Assembly: GCF_041431135.1 (NCBI RefSeq)
Contig: NZ_CP107799.1
Span: 1,178,001 to 1,242,000, forward strand
DNA from: Streptomyces sp. NBC_00554
Lineage (GTDB): Bacteria; Actinomycetota; Actinomycetes; Streptomycetales; Streptomycetaceae
Direction of reading: 5' to 3'
Length of the DNA stretch: 64,000 nucleotides
Shown here: positions 34,416 to 42,768 of the stretch, piece by piece
Numbering within the stretch: position 1 is the stretch's first letter
Layout of the letters: each line of letters starts with the position of its first letter
Position numbers and translations under genes: made by a program
The notes under the pieces: generated by a model
What the model was told of the DNA's origin: nothing
Databases searched by the model: none
Seen by the model: the letters and a program-made list of their open reading frames with translations, nothing else

Positions 34416-35471
34416 ATGGCGAAGAATCTCGTCATCTGCCTGGACGGCACGGGCAATCAGTTGAAGGCGAAAGGGAATACCAACGTCGTCCGGCTCTACG
34501 AAATGCTGGACCTCTCCGATCCCACCCGCCAGATCGCCTATTACGACCCCGGCGTCGGCACCTTCTCCGCCGCGGGCGCCTGGACGCCTGCCGGCCGGAG
34601 CGTGTCGAAGCTCCTCGGCCTCGCCTTCGGCTCCGGGATGAAGACCAACCTCGCCGAGGCCTACACGTATCTGATGCAGCGCTACCAACCGGGCGACCAC
34701 ATCTACGTCTTCGGCTTCAGCCGCGGCGCGTACACGGCCCGCGCGCTCGTGGGCATGCTCAAGACGGTCGGCCTGATGCGACCCGGCATGGAGAACCTCG
34801 TTCCGTACGCCATCTCCGTGTACGCGAAGAACAAGGACTGGACCCAGCGCGACTGGGACCAACTCCACCGTTTCGCGGAGGCCTTCAGCAACGCGGTCGA
34901 CGGGCGCTTCGGCATCCCCGTCACCTACCTCGGGATCTGGGACTCCGTGAAGGCCGCCGGTCTGCTGCGCTGGAACCTGCGCTGGCTGTACACCCGCCAG
35001 GTCCCGAACGTACGACTCGTCCGCCACGCGGTCTCCATCGACGAGAAGCGCAGGCCCTACGTCGAGTATCTCGTCCGGCGCGATGACAAGGAGCGGGCCG
35101 ATGCGGTCCCGGTCGAGCAGGTGTGGTTCGCGGGGGTGCACTCCGACGTCGGTGGGACCTTCGACGACGATCCCAGGCTCGCCACGATCGCACTCAAGTG
35201 GATCGTGGACGGGGCGCTCGAAGAGCAACTCCTGCTGAAGAGCGGGGCGTACGCGCGCGAGCTGCGCCTCGAGCCCGAGCACGCGCGCGGGAAGGTGCAC
35301 CGGATGGGCTGGATCTGGGCCCTGCTCACCTACCGGCGGCGCAAGGTCCCGCCAGGCGCTCATGTGCACGCGAGTGTCCGCGCGCGACTGGAGAAGGACG
35401 CGGGCTACGCGGAGCGGATCCCGTCCAACGCGGTCTGGTCCGACGACGAATGGCTCACCGCACGGGGCTGA
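34416..35471 (+). CDS. DUF2235 alpha/beta-hydrolase (phospholipase-like)
   Basis: 351 residues from ATG at 34416. The family opening KNLVICLDGTGNQ (Asp-Gly-Thr) is followed by the nucleophile elbow YVFGFSRGAYTARALVGML with Ser102, LGIWDSVKAAG and VWFAGVHSDVGG (Asp/His region). DUF2235 proteins include T6SS Tle1-type phospholipases and other toxic lipases. No signal or export motif is visible. It is transcribed divergently from the caspase operon across an unusually AT-rich 118-base region, so the two may share control. Confidence 0.88.
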   Translation: MAKNLVICLDGTGNQLKAKGNTNVVRLYEMLDLSDPTRQIAYYDPGVGTFSAAGAWTPAGRSVSKLLGLAFGSGMKTNLAEAYTYLMQRYQPGDHIYVFGFSRGAYTARALVGMLKTVGLMRPGMENLVPYAISVYAKNKDWTQRDWDQLHRFAEAFSNAVDGRFGIPVTYLGIWDSVKAAGLLRWNLRWLYTRQVPNVRLVRHAVSIDEKRRPYVEYLVRRDDKERADAVPVEQVWFAGVHSDVGGTFDDDPRLATIALKWIVDGALEEQLLLKSGAYARELRLEPEHARGKVHRMGWIWALLTYRRRKVPPGAHVHASVRARLEKDAGYAERIPSNAVWSDDEWLTARG

Positions 35472-35525
35472 TTCAATCCGGTGCCACCCAGCGGACGAGT
35501 TCAACGAGGGCAACCAGGCAGGGCG

Positions 35526-37733
35526 TCAGGCGCGGTCCCTGCCCCGCAGCCGAGGCGTGAAAGCCGCGTGGAAGAGCGTGGAGGCCGCTCCCACCGCCGC
35601 GGCCTCCGCGCTGAGTACGGAGCGTTCCACCTCGACGCGGCGCAGTCGGCGAGCGGTGGGGAACTCGTTGACCGTACGGCTGATTTCCTCGAGGTAGAAC
35701 TCGGCGACGTCGTCGGTGAAGAACGGGCCGCCGAGCACGATCAGGTCGATGTCGAGCAGGTCGACGAGCCCGAGGGCGCCGCCTCCGACCGCGCGGGCCA
35801 CCTCCCGAACGGCGGTGACCGCGGCCGGGTCGCCCGCAGCGGCGGCCCGGCCCACGGCCCGGTAGGCGGCGGTACTGCCGCCGTCGCCCGCGGGGCGCAG
35901 GCCGAGCCGGGCGGCGAAGTCCGCCACGGAGACCGGTGGGTTGCACTCCGGCAGCAGCTCGGGGCGGCCGTCGGCCGCCATCCGGCCCAGGGCGATCGCA
36001 CACAGCTGCCCGAACTCGCCGGCGTTGGCGCTCACCCCTCGGTACAGGTCGCCGTTGAGGTAGAGCCCGGAGCCGACGCCCGTCCCCAGGTACAGGTAGG
36101 CGAAGTCCCGCGCCCTGCGGTCACGCCCGATCCACCGCTCCCCCGCCGCCGCGGCGAGCGAGTCCTTCTCGATCAGTACCCGGCACGGGAAGTGGTCCTT
36201 GAGGAGGTACAGCAGCGGCAGATCCTCCCACGCCGTCATGAGCGGCGGGTTGAGCACGGTGCCGGAGGCGATGTCCACCGGTCCCGGTACGGCCACACCC
36301 ACGCCGAGCAGCCCGTCCTCGCGCACGGCGCCCCGCGCCTTCTCCAGGGCCTCGTGGCCGAGCGCGACGACCTGGGCGACGAACTCGCCGGGGTCGATGT
36401 CCGCGCTGACCGGCCGGGTACAGGTGCACACGATCGCGCCGTCGAGGTCGATGACGACGGCGGTGAGCAGTTCGGGGTCGATGTGCAGACCCAGGGCGTG
36501 CGCGGCGGTGCCGCAGAGCCTGACCGGGGTGCGCGGCTTGCCGGAGGTGGCACGCCGCTGCGCGTCCTCGACGAGGATCCCGCGGTCCAGGAGCGAGCGG
36601 GCGATCCGGGAGACCGACTGCTGGGTGAGGCCGGTGCGGTGGGCTATCTCGCCGCGGGTGATGCTGCCGGAGAGGCGTACGGATTCGATGACCACGCACT
36701 CGTTGAACGAGCCCAGGTCGATCTGGTTGACACCGCTGAACGACGGGGGGTGGGAGGGGAGTTCGGTCCGTCGCGATGCGCGCAGATGCTCGGCGACGTT
36801 CTCGCGCAGCCAGTGCGCGGGCTCGGTCGGCGCCAGTTGCGTGTGCCGTTCCAGGGCGGCGACGAGGTCGAGGTAGACGCGCCGGGAGGACTCGGGGTGG
36901 CTGGTGCTGTCGAGCGCGATCATGGCGCGCAGGAAGCCGCGCCAGGTGGTTCTGGCGGGCAGCTCGTGGAAGGTGACGGGGGTGTCGGCGGTGCGGGGCT
37001 CCCGAACCGCCGGGGCGGCTCCCCTCTCCCACAGCACTACGGCGTGCAGCGCGATGTCCGGGTGGTGCTCGGCCGCATCGGTCAGGTACGCGAGGAGCGT
37101 CAGGTCATCGGCGGGGTCGGTTCCGGACGCGGTGGTGGTCGCCGCGAGGAGTGTGCAGAGCGCCCGGTCCACTCCCTCCAGCACGTCCTCGCCGATCACT
37201 GTCGCGGCCGGGGCGGCTCGCGGCGCCTGGGGCCGGGTGCCCGTGAGGAGGACGGCGCGCAGCGGATCGACGTACAGGCCCATGACCCAGATGTCGGCGC
37301 CGGGCAACGGTGGCCGGGTCGGGACGTGCGGGGCGGGTGACTCGTCGGGCGGGAGCTGCCAGCGGCGGCGGATCGAGGCCACCGTCGCATGGGAGAGGCC
37401 GAGGTCCCGGGCGATGGCCCGGCTGGCGCCGCTGCCTCCGGGGGCCAGCAGGGCTCGGGTGATGACCTCCGCCTCGTCGACCGTCGCGGGCCTGCCGGTG
37501 CGTGGGCGCTCCTGGAGGCCGGGCAGTCCGGCGCTCTGCCAGCGATGGCGCCAGCTCCCGACGGTCTGCCGCGAGACGCCGAGACGGCGGGCGATGTCGG
37601 CGTCACGCAGTCCCTTCTCGGCGAGCAGGACGACGTGGGCGCGGGTCGCGCGAGGGCCGCCGCTGTCGGCCCAACTACGCAGCACTGCAAGGGTTTCGGG
37701 TGCGAGGCCCGCTTCGGGAGTCGGTTCAGGCAC
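35526..37733 (-). CDS. ROK-family regulator fused to a degenerate IS630-type transposase module
   Basis: 735 residues from GTG at 37733 (AGGAGG box). Residues about 10-145 form the paired helix-turn-helix of IS630-family transposases (LRDADIARRLGVSRQTVGSW, GLPGLQERPRTGRP, ARDLGLSHATVASIRRRW). Residues about 147-330 look like the start and body of the RNase-H/DDE fold (MGLYVDPLRAVLL at 151-163), but the acidic VDEK-type motif is replaced by TGTRP. A ROK repressor follows: winged HTH from Phe343 (FNECVVIESVRLSG, LTQQSVSRIARSLL) and the sugar-kinase-like domain from about 420. The zinc-cysteine cluster of ROK kinases is missing. It starts inside the end of the GH38 gene, so the two are co-expressed. 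Confidence 0.8.
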   Translation of the reverse strand: MPEPTPEAGLAPETLAVLRSWADSGGPRATRAHVVLLAEKGLRDADIARRLGVSRQTVGSWRHRWQSAGLPGLQERPRTGRPATVDEAEVITRALLAPGGSGASRAIARDLGLSHATVASIRRRWQLPPDESPAPHVPTRPPLPGADIWVMGLYVDPLRAVLLTGTRPQAPRAAPAATVIGEDVLEGVDRALCTLLAATTTASGTDPADDLTLLAYLTDAAEHHPDIALHAVVLWERGAAPAVREPRTADTPVTFHELPARTTWRGFLRAMIALDSTSHPESSRRVYLDLVAALERHTQLAPTEPAHWLRENVAEHLRASRRTELPSHPPSFSGVNQIDLGSFNECVVIESVRLSGSITRGEIAHRTGLTQQSVSRIARSLLDRGILVEDAQRRATSGKPRTPVRLCGTAAHALGLHIDPELLTAVVIDLDGAIVCTCTRPVSADIDPGEFVAQVVALGHEALEKARGAVREDGLLGVGVAVPGPVDIASGTVLNPPLMTAWEDLPLLYLLKDHFPCRVLIEKDSLAAAAGERWIGRDRRARDFAYLYLGTGVGSGLYLNGDLYRGVSANAGEFGQLCAIALGRMAADGRPELLPECNPPVSVADFAARLGLRPAGDGGSTAAYRAVGRAAAAGDPAAVTAVREVARAVGGGALGLVDLLDIDLIVLGGPFFTDDVAEFYLEEISRTVNEFPTARRLRRVEVERSVLSAEAAAVGAASTLFHAAFTPRLRGRDRA

Positions 37734-40716
37734 CGCTGTCCTCCTGGCGGTGTCCGGCCCGCCGGAGCCGCAGCGTGCGGATCTGGAACGGTCGCAGGGT
37801 GAGCGGAACACGACCGTGCCGATGGGCGCGGGGCGTGGGGTGTTCCTCCAAGAGGTCGGTCTCATGGACCGCCTCGACGGGGAAGTCCACGGCGAGAGTG
37901 GCGTGCGCCCGGCCGCCGCGTGCCTCGTAGAGCCGTACGACGACGTCCCCGCTGCGGTCGTCGGCCAGTTTCACCGTTTCGACGACGACATCCGGGTGCT
38001 CCACGCGGACGAGCGGCGCCTGCGGGCCCGTGTCCGGGCCGGGTCGCAGCGGGAGGTTGAGGGCGTATCCCTCGGTGATGGCGTCGCCGAGGGTGGCGCC
38101 GGGGCGCAGTGTGTGGCGGAAGTGGTGGAGGCCCCGGTCGGCGTGCGGGTCCGGGCCTCTCGCGGCGCGTAGCAATGTGTGGCGTACGACGGTGGTGGTG
38201 CCGTCGTCGCGAGGGTGCCGGGCGATGTCGTAACCGTAGGTGGAATCGGCGGCCAGGGCCACGCCCCAGCGGTGCTCGCCGACGTGGATCCAGCGGTGGG
38301 CGGCGTCGTCCTCACGGGCCGTGTCGGCGTGGTTGTGCGTGGGGTGGGCGACGTGCCCGAACTGCACGTCGCAGTGGCTGAGTTCGGCGTGCACGTCGAG
38401 CGGCCAGGTCAGTTTGAGGGCGGTGTCCCGCTCGCGCCAGTCGACTTCGGTGTCCACCGTCAGGGCGCGGCTCCCGGCGGTGAGGGTCAGATCCTGGAGG
38501 AAGGTCGAGCGTCCGGTGCCGCGTCGGACACGCACGGTCGCCAGCAGGGGTCCGCACGCCCGTAGTTCGACCTGCTCGGCGGCGCTCAGGTCGCGGCTGC
38601 GGCCGGAGTGGAGGTCCAGGGCGGCTTCGTCGCGCAGGAGTTGGAGGAGGTTGCCCGCCGCACCGGGGGCGAGGGCATCCCGTCCGGTGGTCAGGTCGAC
38701 GACCGAGCTGACCAGGCCCGCCACATCCACACACACCCTCAACAGGCCGTTGTCCATGATGTGTTGGCCGTCGACCGTGGTGTGCGCGGTCACGCGTGCG
38801 GTGCCGGCGTCGAGGGAGAGGCCGGTGCTTCCCGCGCCCAAGGCGGGCGCCTCGGCCAGGACCGCGATGCGCCCGTCGGGCAGGGCCTGTGACGTACCGG
38901 AGGCGGGGCCGGTCCCTGGCGCGAGGACGAGGACCTCGCGGCGCGGGTGCGGCGCGGCGTTCAGCGCGGTGGCGCCGTCCGGTTCGCCGACCGCGCGCCG
39001 CACCAGGCGGGCGAGTCGGCGGTGCAGGTCTCGGTGCTCGTGTTCGGTGTCCTCGTGGACCCATGCGATGGAGGTACCGGCCAGGATGTGCCGGCTCTGC
39101 TGAAGCAGTAAGCGCCGCCACAGGGCGTCGAGTTCGTCGTACGGGTAGGGCACGCCGTGGCGCACGGCGGCGGTCGCCGACCACAGTTCCGCCTCGTGCA
39201 GCAGGGTTTCGCTGCATCGGTTGCCGCGCTTGGTGCGCGCCTGACGGGTGTACGTACCCCGGTGCGGGGCGAGGTCGAGTGCTCCCCGCCAGACGGGCGG
39301 ATGCGGGTGCTCGTCCTGCGTCTCGCGGAAGAACTGGGCGGGATGAAGCGTCGCGAGGCGTGGTGAGCCGTCCGGGTCGGTGAAGTCCGCCGCGGTGTCG
39401 GCGAGTTCGGGGCCGGTGAGTGCCGCGGCATCGGGTGCGAGGTGGGTGAGGAGCGTGGTGCCGTCGATGCCCTCCCAGCGGAAGGTGTCGTGGGCCGGCG
39501 CTGTCGGGTGGTCGGTGGCGGGGCGCCTGGTCAGGAACCAGCGCGCGCCCACGAGGGCGGCGATCTGCGGGAAGGCGGCGGAAGCGCCTCTCGCCCCGGG
39601 GAGCCAGACGCCTTCACTGTCGGTGCCGAGTTCGTCGCGGAAGAAGCGGCGGCCGAGGACGAACTGACGTACCAGTGCCTCGCCGCCCGCCAGTTCGACG
39701 TCGGGCTCCACCCATGTGCCGCCCGCGGGCGCCCAGTTGCCGTCGGCGACGGCTTTGCGGAGCCGCTCGAAGACGTGCGGCTGCTGGTCCCGCATCCAGG
39801 CGTAGTGCTGGGCGGACGAGGCCTCGACGACGAGTTCGGGATACTCCTCGGCGAGTGTGACCAGCGTGCTGAACGTACGGGCGCAGCCACGGACCGCTTC
39901 ACGTATGGGCCAGAAACCCCCGGAGTCGACGGAGGCATGCCCGACGCCCGCGAACACGAGCGCCGACGCGTGCGCGCGGTGGGCGAGTACGGGCGCGAGG
40001 ACAAGGCGGGCGGCCGCGGCGGTCCGGGCGACGGCGTACGGGTCGACGGTGTCCACCGCGCGCTCCAGGGCCATCCGCATCTCGTGCCGGCGCGGGTGTG
40101 CGGCGGGCAGCGTGCGCATGAGTCCGTCGAGGGTCCGCATGTCGTGCAGCAGGTGCCAGACGTCGTCGTCGCGTATGACGAGGTCCGCTCGCAGCAGGCG
40201 GTACAGCGGCGTGTCCCCGGCGGTGACCGGATCGCCGTAGTGGACTCCGCTGCCGGTGGCCGCGTCGATGTACGGGTTGGCGGCAGCTTCGACGAGGAGG
40301 CGGACGGTTTCGCCGCCGCGGGCGGAGGCCGTGACGGGAACGGCGCCGGTGTGCGGATGCAGGCCGTGCAGCGGGATGCCGTGTTCGTCGTGGACGAGGG
40401 CCTCCGCCTGGTGGCCGCTGGTACGAGCCGGGTCGGCACCGAGGTCGATGAGGGCTTCGACGCGGCGGCCCGCCCACCGTTGCGGAACGCTCGCGCTGGT
40501 GCGGAACCATGTCGTCGACCAGGGGCTGCCCCAGGGCTCCCCCACCGCGAACGGCGTGTAGTCGGCACGCAGCGCGACGCCGACGGGTACCGGTTCCCCG
40601 GGGATGTGCCAGGCGCCGATGTCCATGGGCAGTCGCTGCGGATACAGCGCGGGGTGGAGCCGTTCGCTGAGAAATGCGGCTATGCGCTCTTCGCCGGACT
40701 TTCTCCGGTCATGCAT
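37726..40716 (-). CDS. GH38 alpha-mannosidase homologue with degenerate catalytic motifs
   Basis: 996 residues with the class II GH38 layout: an N-terminal beta domain, a catalytic barrel near 250-470, a helical bundle and C-terminal beta-domains. Compared with active class II enzymes (GHxHxD, WLPDxFG, NQFHD, GDGGGGPT), this protein has GHASVD (Ser262 in place of the second His), WLPGARG (Gly374 for Asp) and QQSRH (Arg542 for the zinc-ligand His). It also lacks the GDGGGGPT segment. The presumed nucleophile Asp339 (TWVEPDVEL) and HRGTYT are kept. It is probably a sugar-binding or sensory relative rather than an active mannosidase. A TTA codon (Leu536, 39109-39111) makes it bldA-dependent. Confidence 0.85.
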   Translation of the reverse strand: MHDRRKSGEERIAAFLSERLHPALYPQRLPMDIGAWHIPGEPVPVGVALRADYTPFAVGEPWGSPWSTTWFRTSASVPQRWAGRRVEALIDLGADPARTSGHQAEALVHDEHGIPLHGLHPHTGAVPVTASARGGETVRLLVEAAANPYIDAATGSGVHYGDPVTAGDTPLYRLLRADLVIRDDDVWHLLHDMRTLDGLMRTLPAAHPRRHEMRMALERAVDTVDPYAVARTAAAARLVLAPVLAHRAHASALVFAGVGHASVDSGGFWPIREAVRGCARTFSTLVTLAEEYPELVVEASSAQHYAWMRDQQPHVFERLRKAVADGNWAPAGGTWVEPDVELAGGEALVRQFVLGRRFFRDELGTDSEGVWLPGARGASAAFPQIAALVGARWFLTRRPATDHPTAPAHDTFRWEGIDGTTLLTHLAPDAAALTGPELADTAADFTDPDGSPRLATLHPAQFFRETQDEHPHPPVWRGALDLAPHRGTYTRQARTKRGNRCSETLLHEAELWSATAAVRHGVPYPYDELDALWRRLLLQQSRHILAGTSIAWVHEDTEHEHRDLHRRLARLVRRAVGEPDGATALNAAPHPRREVLVLAPGTGPASGTSQALPDGRIAVLAEAPALGAGSTGLSLDAGTARVTAHTTVDGQHIMDNGLLRVCVDVAGLVSSVVDLTTGRDALAPGAAGNLLQLLRDEAALDLHSGRSRDLSAAEQVELRACGPLLATVRVRRGTGRSTFLQDLTLTAGSRALTVDTEVDWRERDTALKLTWPLDVHAELSHCDVQFGHVAHPTHNHADTAREDDAAHRWIHVGEHRWGVALAADSTYGYDIARHPRDDGTTTVVRHTLLRAARGPDPHADRGLHHFRHTLRPGATLGDAITEGYALNLPLRPGPDTGPQAPLVRVEHPDVVVETVKLADDRSGDVVVRLYEARGGRAHATLAVDFPVEAVHETDLLEEHPTPRAHRHGRVPLTLRPFQIRTLRLRRAGHRQEDSGA

Positions 40717-40896
40717 CGGCAGCCCTTCCTGTCCGGCCAGTAACCGCCATGTAAAACCATGTGTGTTATCAAGTCAACGCCTCTCACTCGTTCCTTCTTC
40801 TCGCAGATCGAGAGGCCATCTCCGGGAATTGTCAGGCGAATTCAATTCCACTGACGGACATCTTCGTCAATTAATTGGGATGACAGTCGAGATGGC
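40717..40896. promoter_or_regulatory. Promoter region of the GH38-ROK operon
   Basis: 180 bases without a gene, unusually AT-rich for the window (TTCAATTCCACTGACGGACA and TCAATTAATTGGGATGAC stretches). It presumably holds the minus-strand promoter and any operator of the ROK fusion protein. No convincing palindrome was singled out. Confidence 0.4.
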
Positions 40897-40932
40897 AAAA
40901 GGCGGCAGGAAGGCCGACGCCTTCCTGCCGCC
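40897..40932 (-). terminator. Intrinsic terminator of the sugar-acid operon
   Basis: GGCGGCAGGAAGGC (40901-40914) pairs perfectly with GCCTTCCTGCCGCC (40919-40932) around CGAC. Read on the minus strand the 14-bp stem is followed by TTTT. It lies 12 bases past the Gfo/Idh stop. Confidence 0.8.
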
Positions 40933-40944
40933 CGTCCCCCCGGT

Positions 40945-42033
40945 CTAGAGGATGCGGTGGTCCACGCGCTCGGGCCGCTCACACGTCGTGGTCACCGGCA
41001 GGGACCTGCCGCCGTGGGCGGCGTCCAGCAGGGTGAGCATCACATCCAGTACATGGTGGGCGAGTTCGGCCGATGCCCGATGCGGACGTCCCTCGGCGAT
41101 CGCCTCGGCCATGTCGGCAAGTCCCGTACCGCGTCCTCCTGTCGGATATCCGGCGGAGATCGGAAGGGGGGCCCAGTCGCCGCCCCTGTTCAGTTCGACC
41201 AGTCCCTCGAACCAGTTCGGGTCGGGGACGGAGAGCGAGCCCTCGGTGCCGTGGACCTCGATGCGGGGCAGCCGGGCCGCCTGGACGTCGAAGCTCATGA
41301 CGAGGGTGGTGAGGGCTCCGCCGGCGTGTTCCAGGATGCCGCTGACGTGGGTGTCCACCTCCACCGGCAGGCGGGTGCCGGCCCGGGGCCCGCTGCCGAT
41401 CTCGCGTTCGGCGCGGGGCCGGGACGCGGCGCCGGTGACGCGTACGACCGGTCCGAGCAGGTGGACGAGGGCGGAGAGGTAGTAGGGGCCCATGTCGAGG
41501 AGGGGGCCGCCGCCCGGAAGGTAGTAGAAGCCGGGGTCGGGATGCCAGTCTTCGGGCCCTGCCGATGCCATGAACGCGGTGGCCGCGACCGGCGTACCGA
41601 TGAGTCCGTCGTCGACGGCCTTGCGGGCGGTCTGGGTGCCGGTGCCGAGAACGGTGTCCGGGGCGCAGCCCACCCGCAGTCCGCCGGCCCGGGCGGCGGC
41701 GAGCACCGACTCGGCCTCTTCGCGGGTGGCGGCGAGGGGCTTCTCGCCGTAGACGTGCTTGCCCATCGACAGCGCGACCAGCGCGACGCCCGCGTGGGCC
41801 GCCGGGATGGTGAGGTTGAGGACTGCGTCCACGTCCTCCCTGCTCACGAGGTCGACGACGGAGCCGGCTACGTGCACGTCGCCGGGTGCCTGCATGGCGG
41901 CCGCCTTCGCCCGGTCGGGGTCGAGGTCGGTGACGGCGGTGAGCCGTACGGTGTCGAGGCGGGCCAGCGTGTCGAGGTAGGCCCCGCTGATCTTTCCCGC
42001 GCCGACCATGCCGATCCTCAGCGGCTCGCCCAC
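40945..42033 (-). CDS. Gfo/Idh/MocA-family NAD(P)-dependent oxidoreductase
   Basis: 362 residues from GTG at 42033, overlapping the previous stop by 16 bases. A Rossmann start IGMVGAGKISGAYLDTLARL, then the family EKP motif (GKHVYGEKPLAATREEA) with its catalytic-site Lys. The C-terminal half has GGGPLLDMGPYYLSALVHLL and a tail typical of sugar dehydrogenases. Last gene of the IclR-linked minus-strand operon. It likely oxidises a sugar, sugar acid or inositol-like ring; substrate unknown. Confidence 0.9.
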   Translation of the reverse strand: MGEPLRIGMVGAGKISGAYLDTLARLDTVRLTAVTDLDPDRAKAAAMQAPGDVHVAGSVVDLVSREDVDAVLNLTIPAAHAGVALVALSMGKHVYGEKPLAATREEAESVLAAARAGGLRVGCAPDTVLGTGTQTARKAVDDGLIGTPVAATAFMASAGPEDWHPDPGFYYLPGGGPLLDMGPYYLSALVHLLGPVVRVTGAASRPRAEREIGSGPRAGTRLPVEVDTHVSGILEHAGGALTTLVMSFDVQAARLPRIEVHGTEGSLSVPDPNWFEGLVELNRGGDWAPLPISAGYPTGGRGTGLADMAEAIAEGRPHRASAELAHHVLDVMLTLLDAAHGGRSLPVTTTCERPERVDHRIL

Positions 42034-42758
42034 AGCAGTCCCCTCTCGGTGAGCGCCCGCACCTCGGGCACGTCGAAGTCGTCCGGCTTGTGTCCGACGG
42101 CGGACACGAACACACGGCCCGCGCCCCAGTTCCTGGTCCACACGGCGGGCATGACGACCGCCCGGTCGCGTACGTCGTCGGGTTCGAAGGTCGTCGTCGC
42201 CAGTACGTCGATGAGCGGGTCGGTGGCCAGCCAGTACTGCTCGGTGTGGACACGGAAGTCGCTCAGTCCGCGCAGCACCGGATGATCGGCGCGCTCGGGC
42301 ACCAGGTGCACGTCGTGGTCGTGGAAGCCGGGCGGGTGCATGAGGAACTGCCCACCGGTCAGGAGCTGGTAGCCGACATTGTCCCGAAAGGAGTCGACGA
42401 TGCCGCCGTGCCAGCCCGCGAGCCCGGTACCCGCGCGCACGGCGGCGACGAGCCCGTCACTCTGCTCCGGAGTGATCTCGCCCATGGTCCAGCACTGCAC
42501 GATCAGGTCGGTGGCCGCGAGGAGTTCCGCGTCCTCGTACACGTCGAGGGACTCGGAGGTCTCGACGGTGAAGCCCTGGTCCTTGAGGAACGGCAGGAAG
42601 AGGTCGGTGATGGTGATCGGCTGGTGGCCGTCCCAGCCGCCTCGGACGACAAGTGCTCGTCGCGGTGCGTTGTTCACGGATTCTGCTCGCGGCGCGTCGC
42701 TCACGGACACTCGTCGCGATGCGTCTGTCGCGGATATTGGTCGCGGTGCGTCGGTCAC
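42018..42758 (-). CDS. ThuA-like protein with an N-terminal nonapeptide repeat
   Basis: 246 residues from GTG at 42758, overlapping the enolase-family stop (GTGA). Residues 1-36 are four imperfect nine-residue units (VTDAPRPIS, ATDASRRVS, VSDAPRAES, VNNAPRRAL), encoded by a 27-bp tandem repeat. Thereafter comes the ThuA fold: ALVVRGGWDGHQP, DLIVQCWTMGEITPEQ, GLAGWHGGIVDSF and GRVFVSAVGHKPDDF. If translation began at the ATG-less ThuA core, the repeat would be leader sequence, but coupling to the upstream stop favours the long form. It is the second ThuA protein of the window and accompanies a sugar-acid dehydratase. Confidence 0.83.
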   Translation of the reverse strand: MTDAPRPISATDASRRVSVSDAPRAESVNNAPRRALVVRGGWDGHQPITITDLFLPFLKDQGFTVETSESLDVYEDAELLAATDLIVQCWTMGEITPEQSDGLVAAVRAGTGLAGWHGGIVDSFRDNVGYQLLTGGQFLMHPPGFHDHDVHLVPERADHPVLRGLSDFRVHTEQYWLATDPLIDVLATTTFEPDDVRDRAVVMPAVWTRNWGAGRVFVSAVGHKPDDFDVPEVRALTERGLLWASR

Positions 42759-42768
42759 GGTCGTTGTA
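42661..42768 (-). repeat. Four-unit 27-bp tandem repeat spanning a gene junction
   Basis: Four units beginning CGCGGTGCGT, CGCGGCGCGT, CGCGATGCGT and CGCGGTGCGT at 42661, 42688, 42715 and 42742. It covers the start of the ThuA gene and crosses the stop of the upstream gene (42755-42757). The nine-codon unit keeps the frame open. Confidence 0.8.

Noticed and set aside
37726..40716. Calling the GH38 gene a pseudogene
   Set aside because: The frame is full length, translationally coupled to the regulator and keeps conserved structural motifs; a pseudo-enzyme fits better than a decaying gene.
42661..42768. Regular 27-bp units considered as a CRISPR array
   Set aside because: Units are contiguous without spacers, keep an open reading frame and there are no cas genes.
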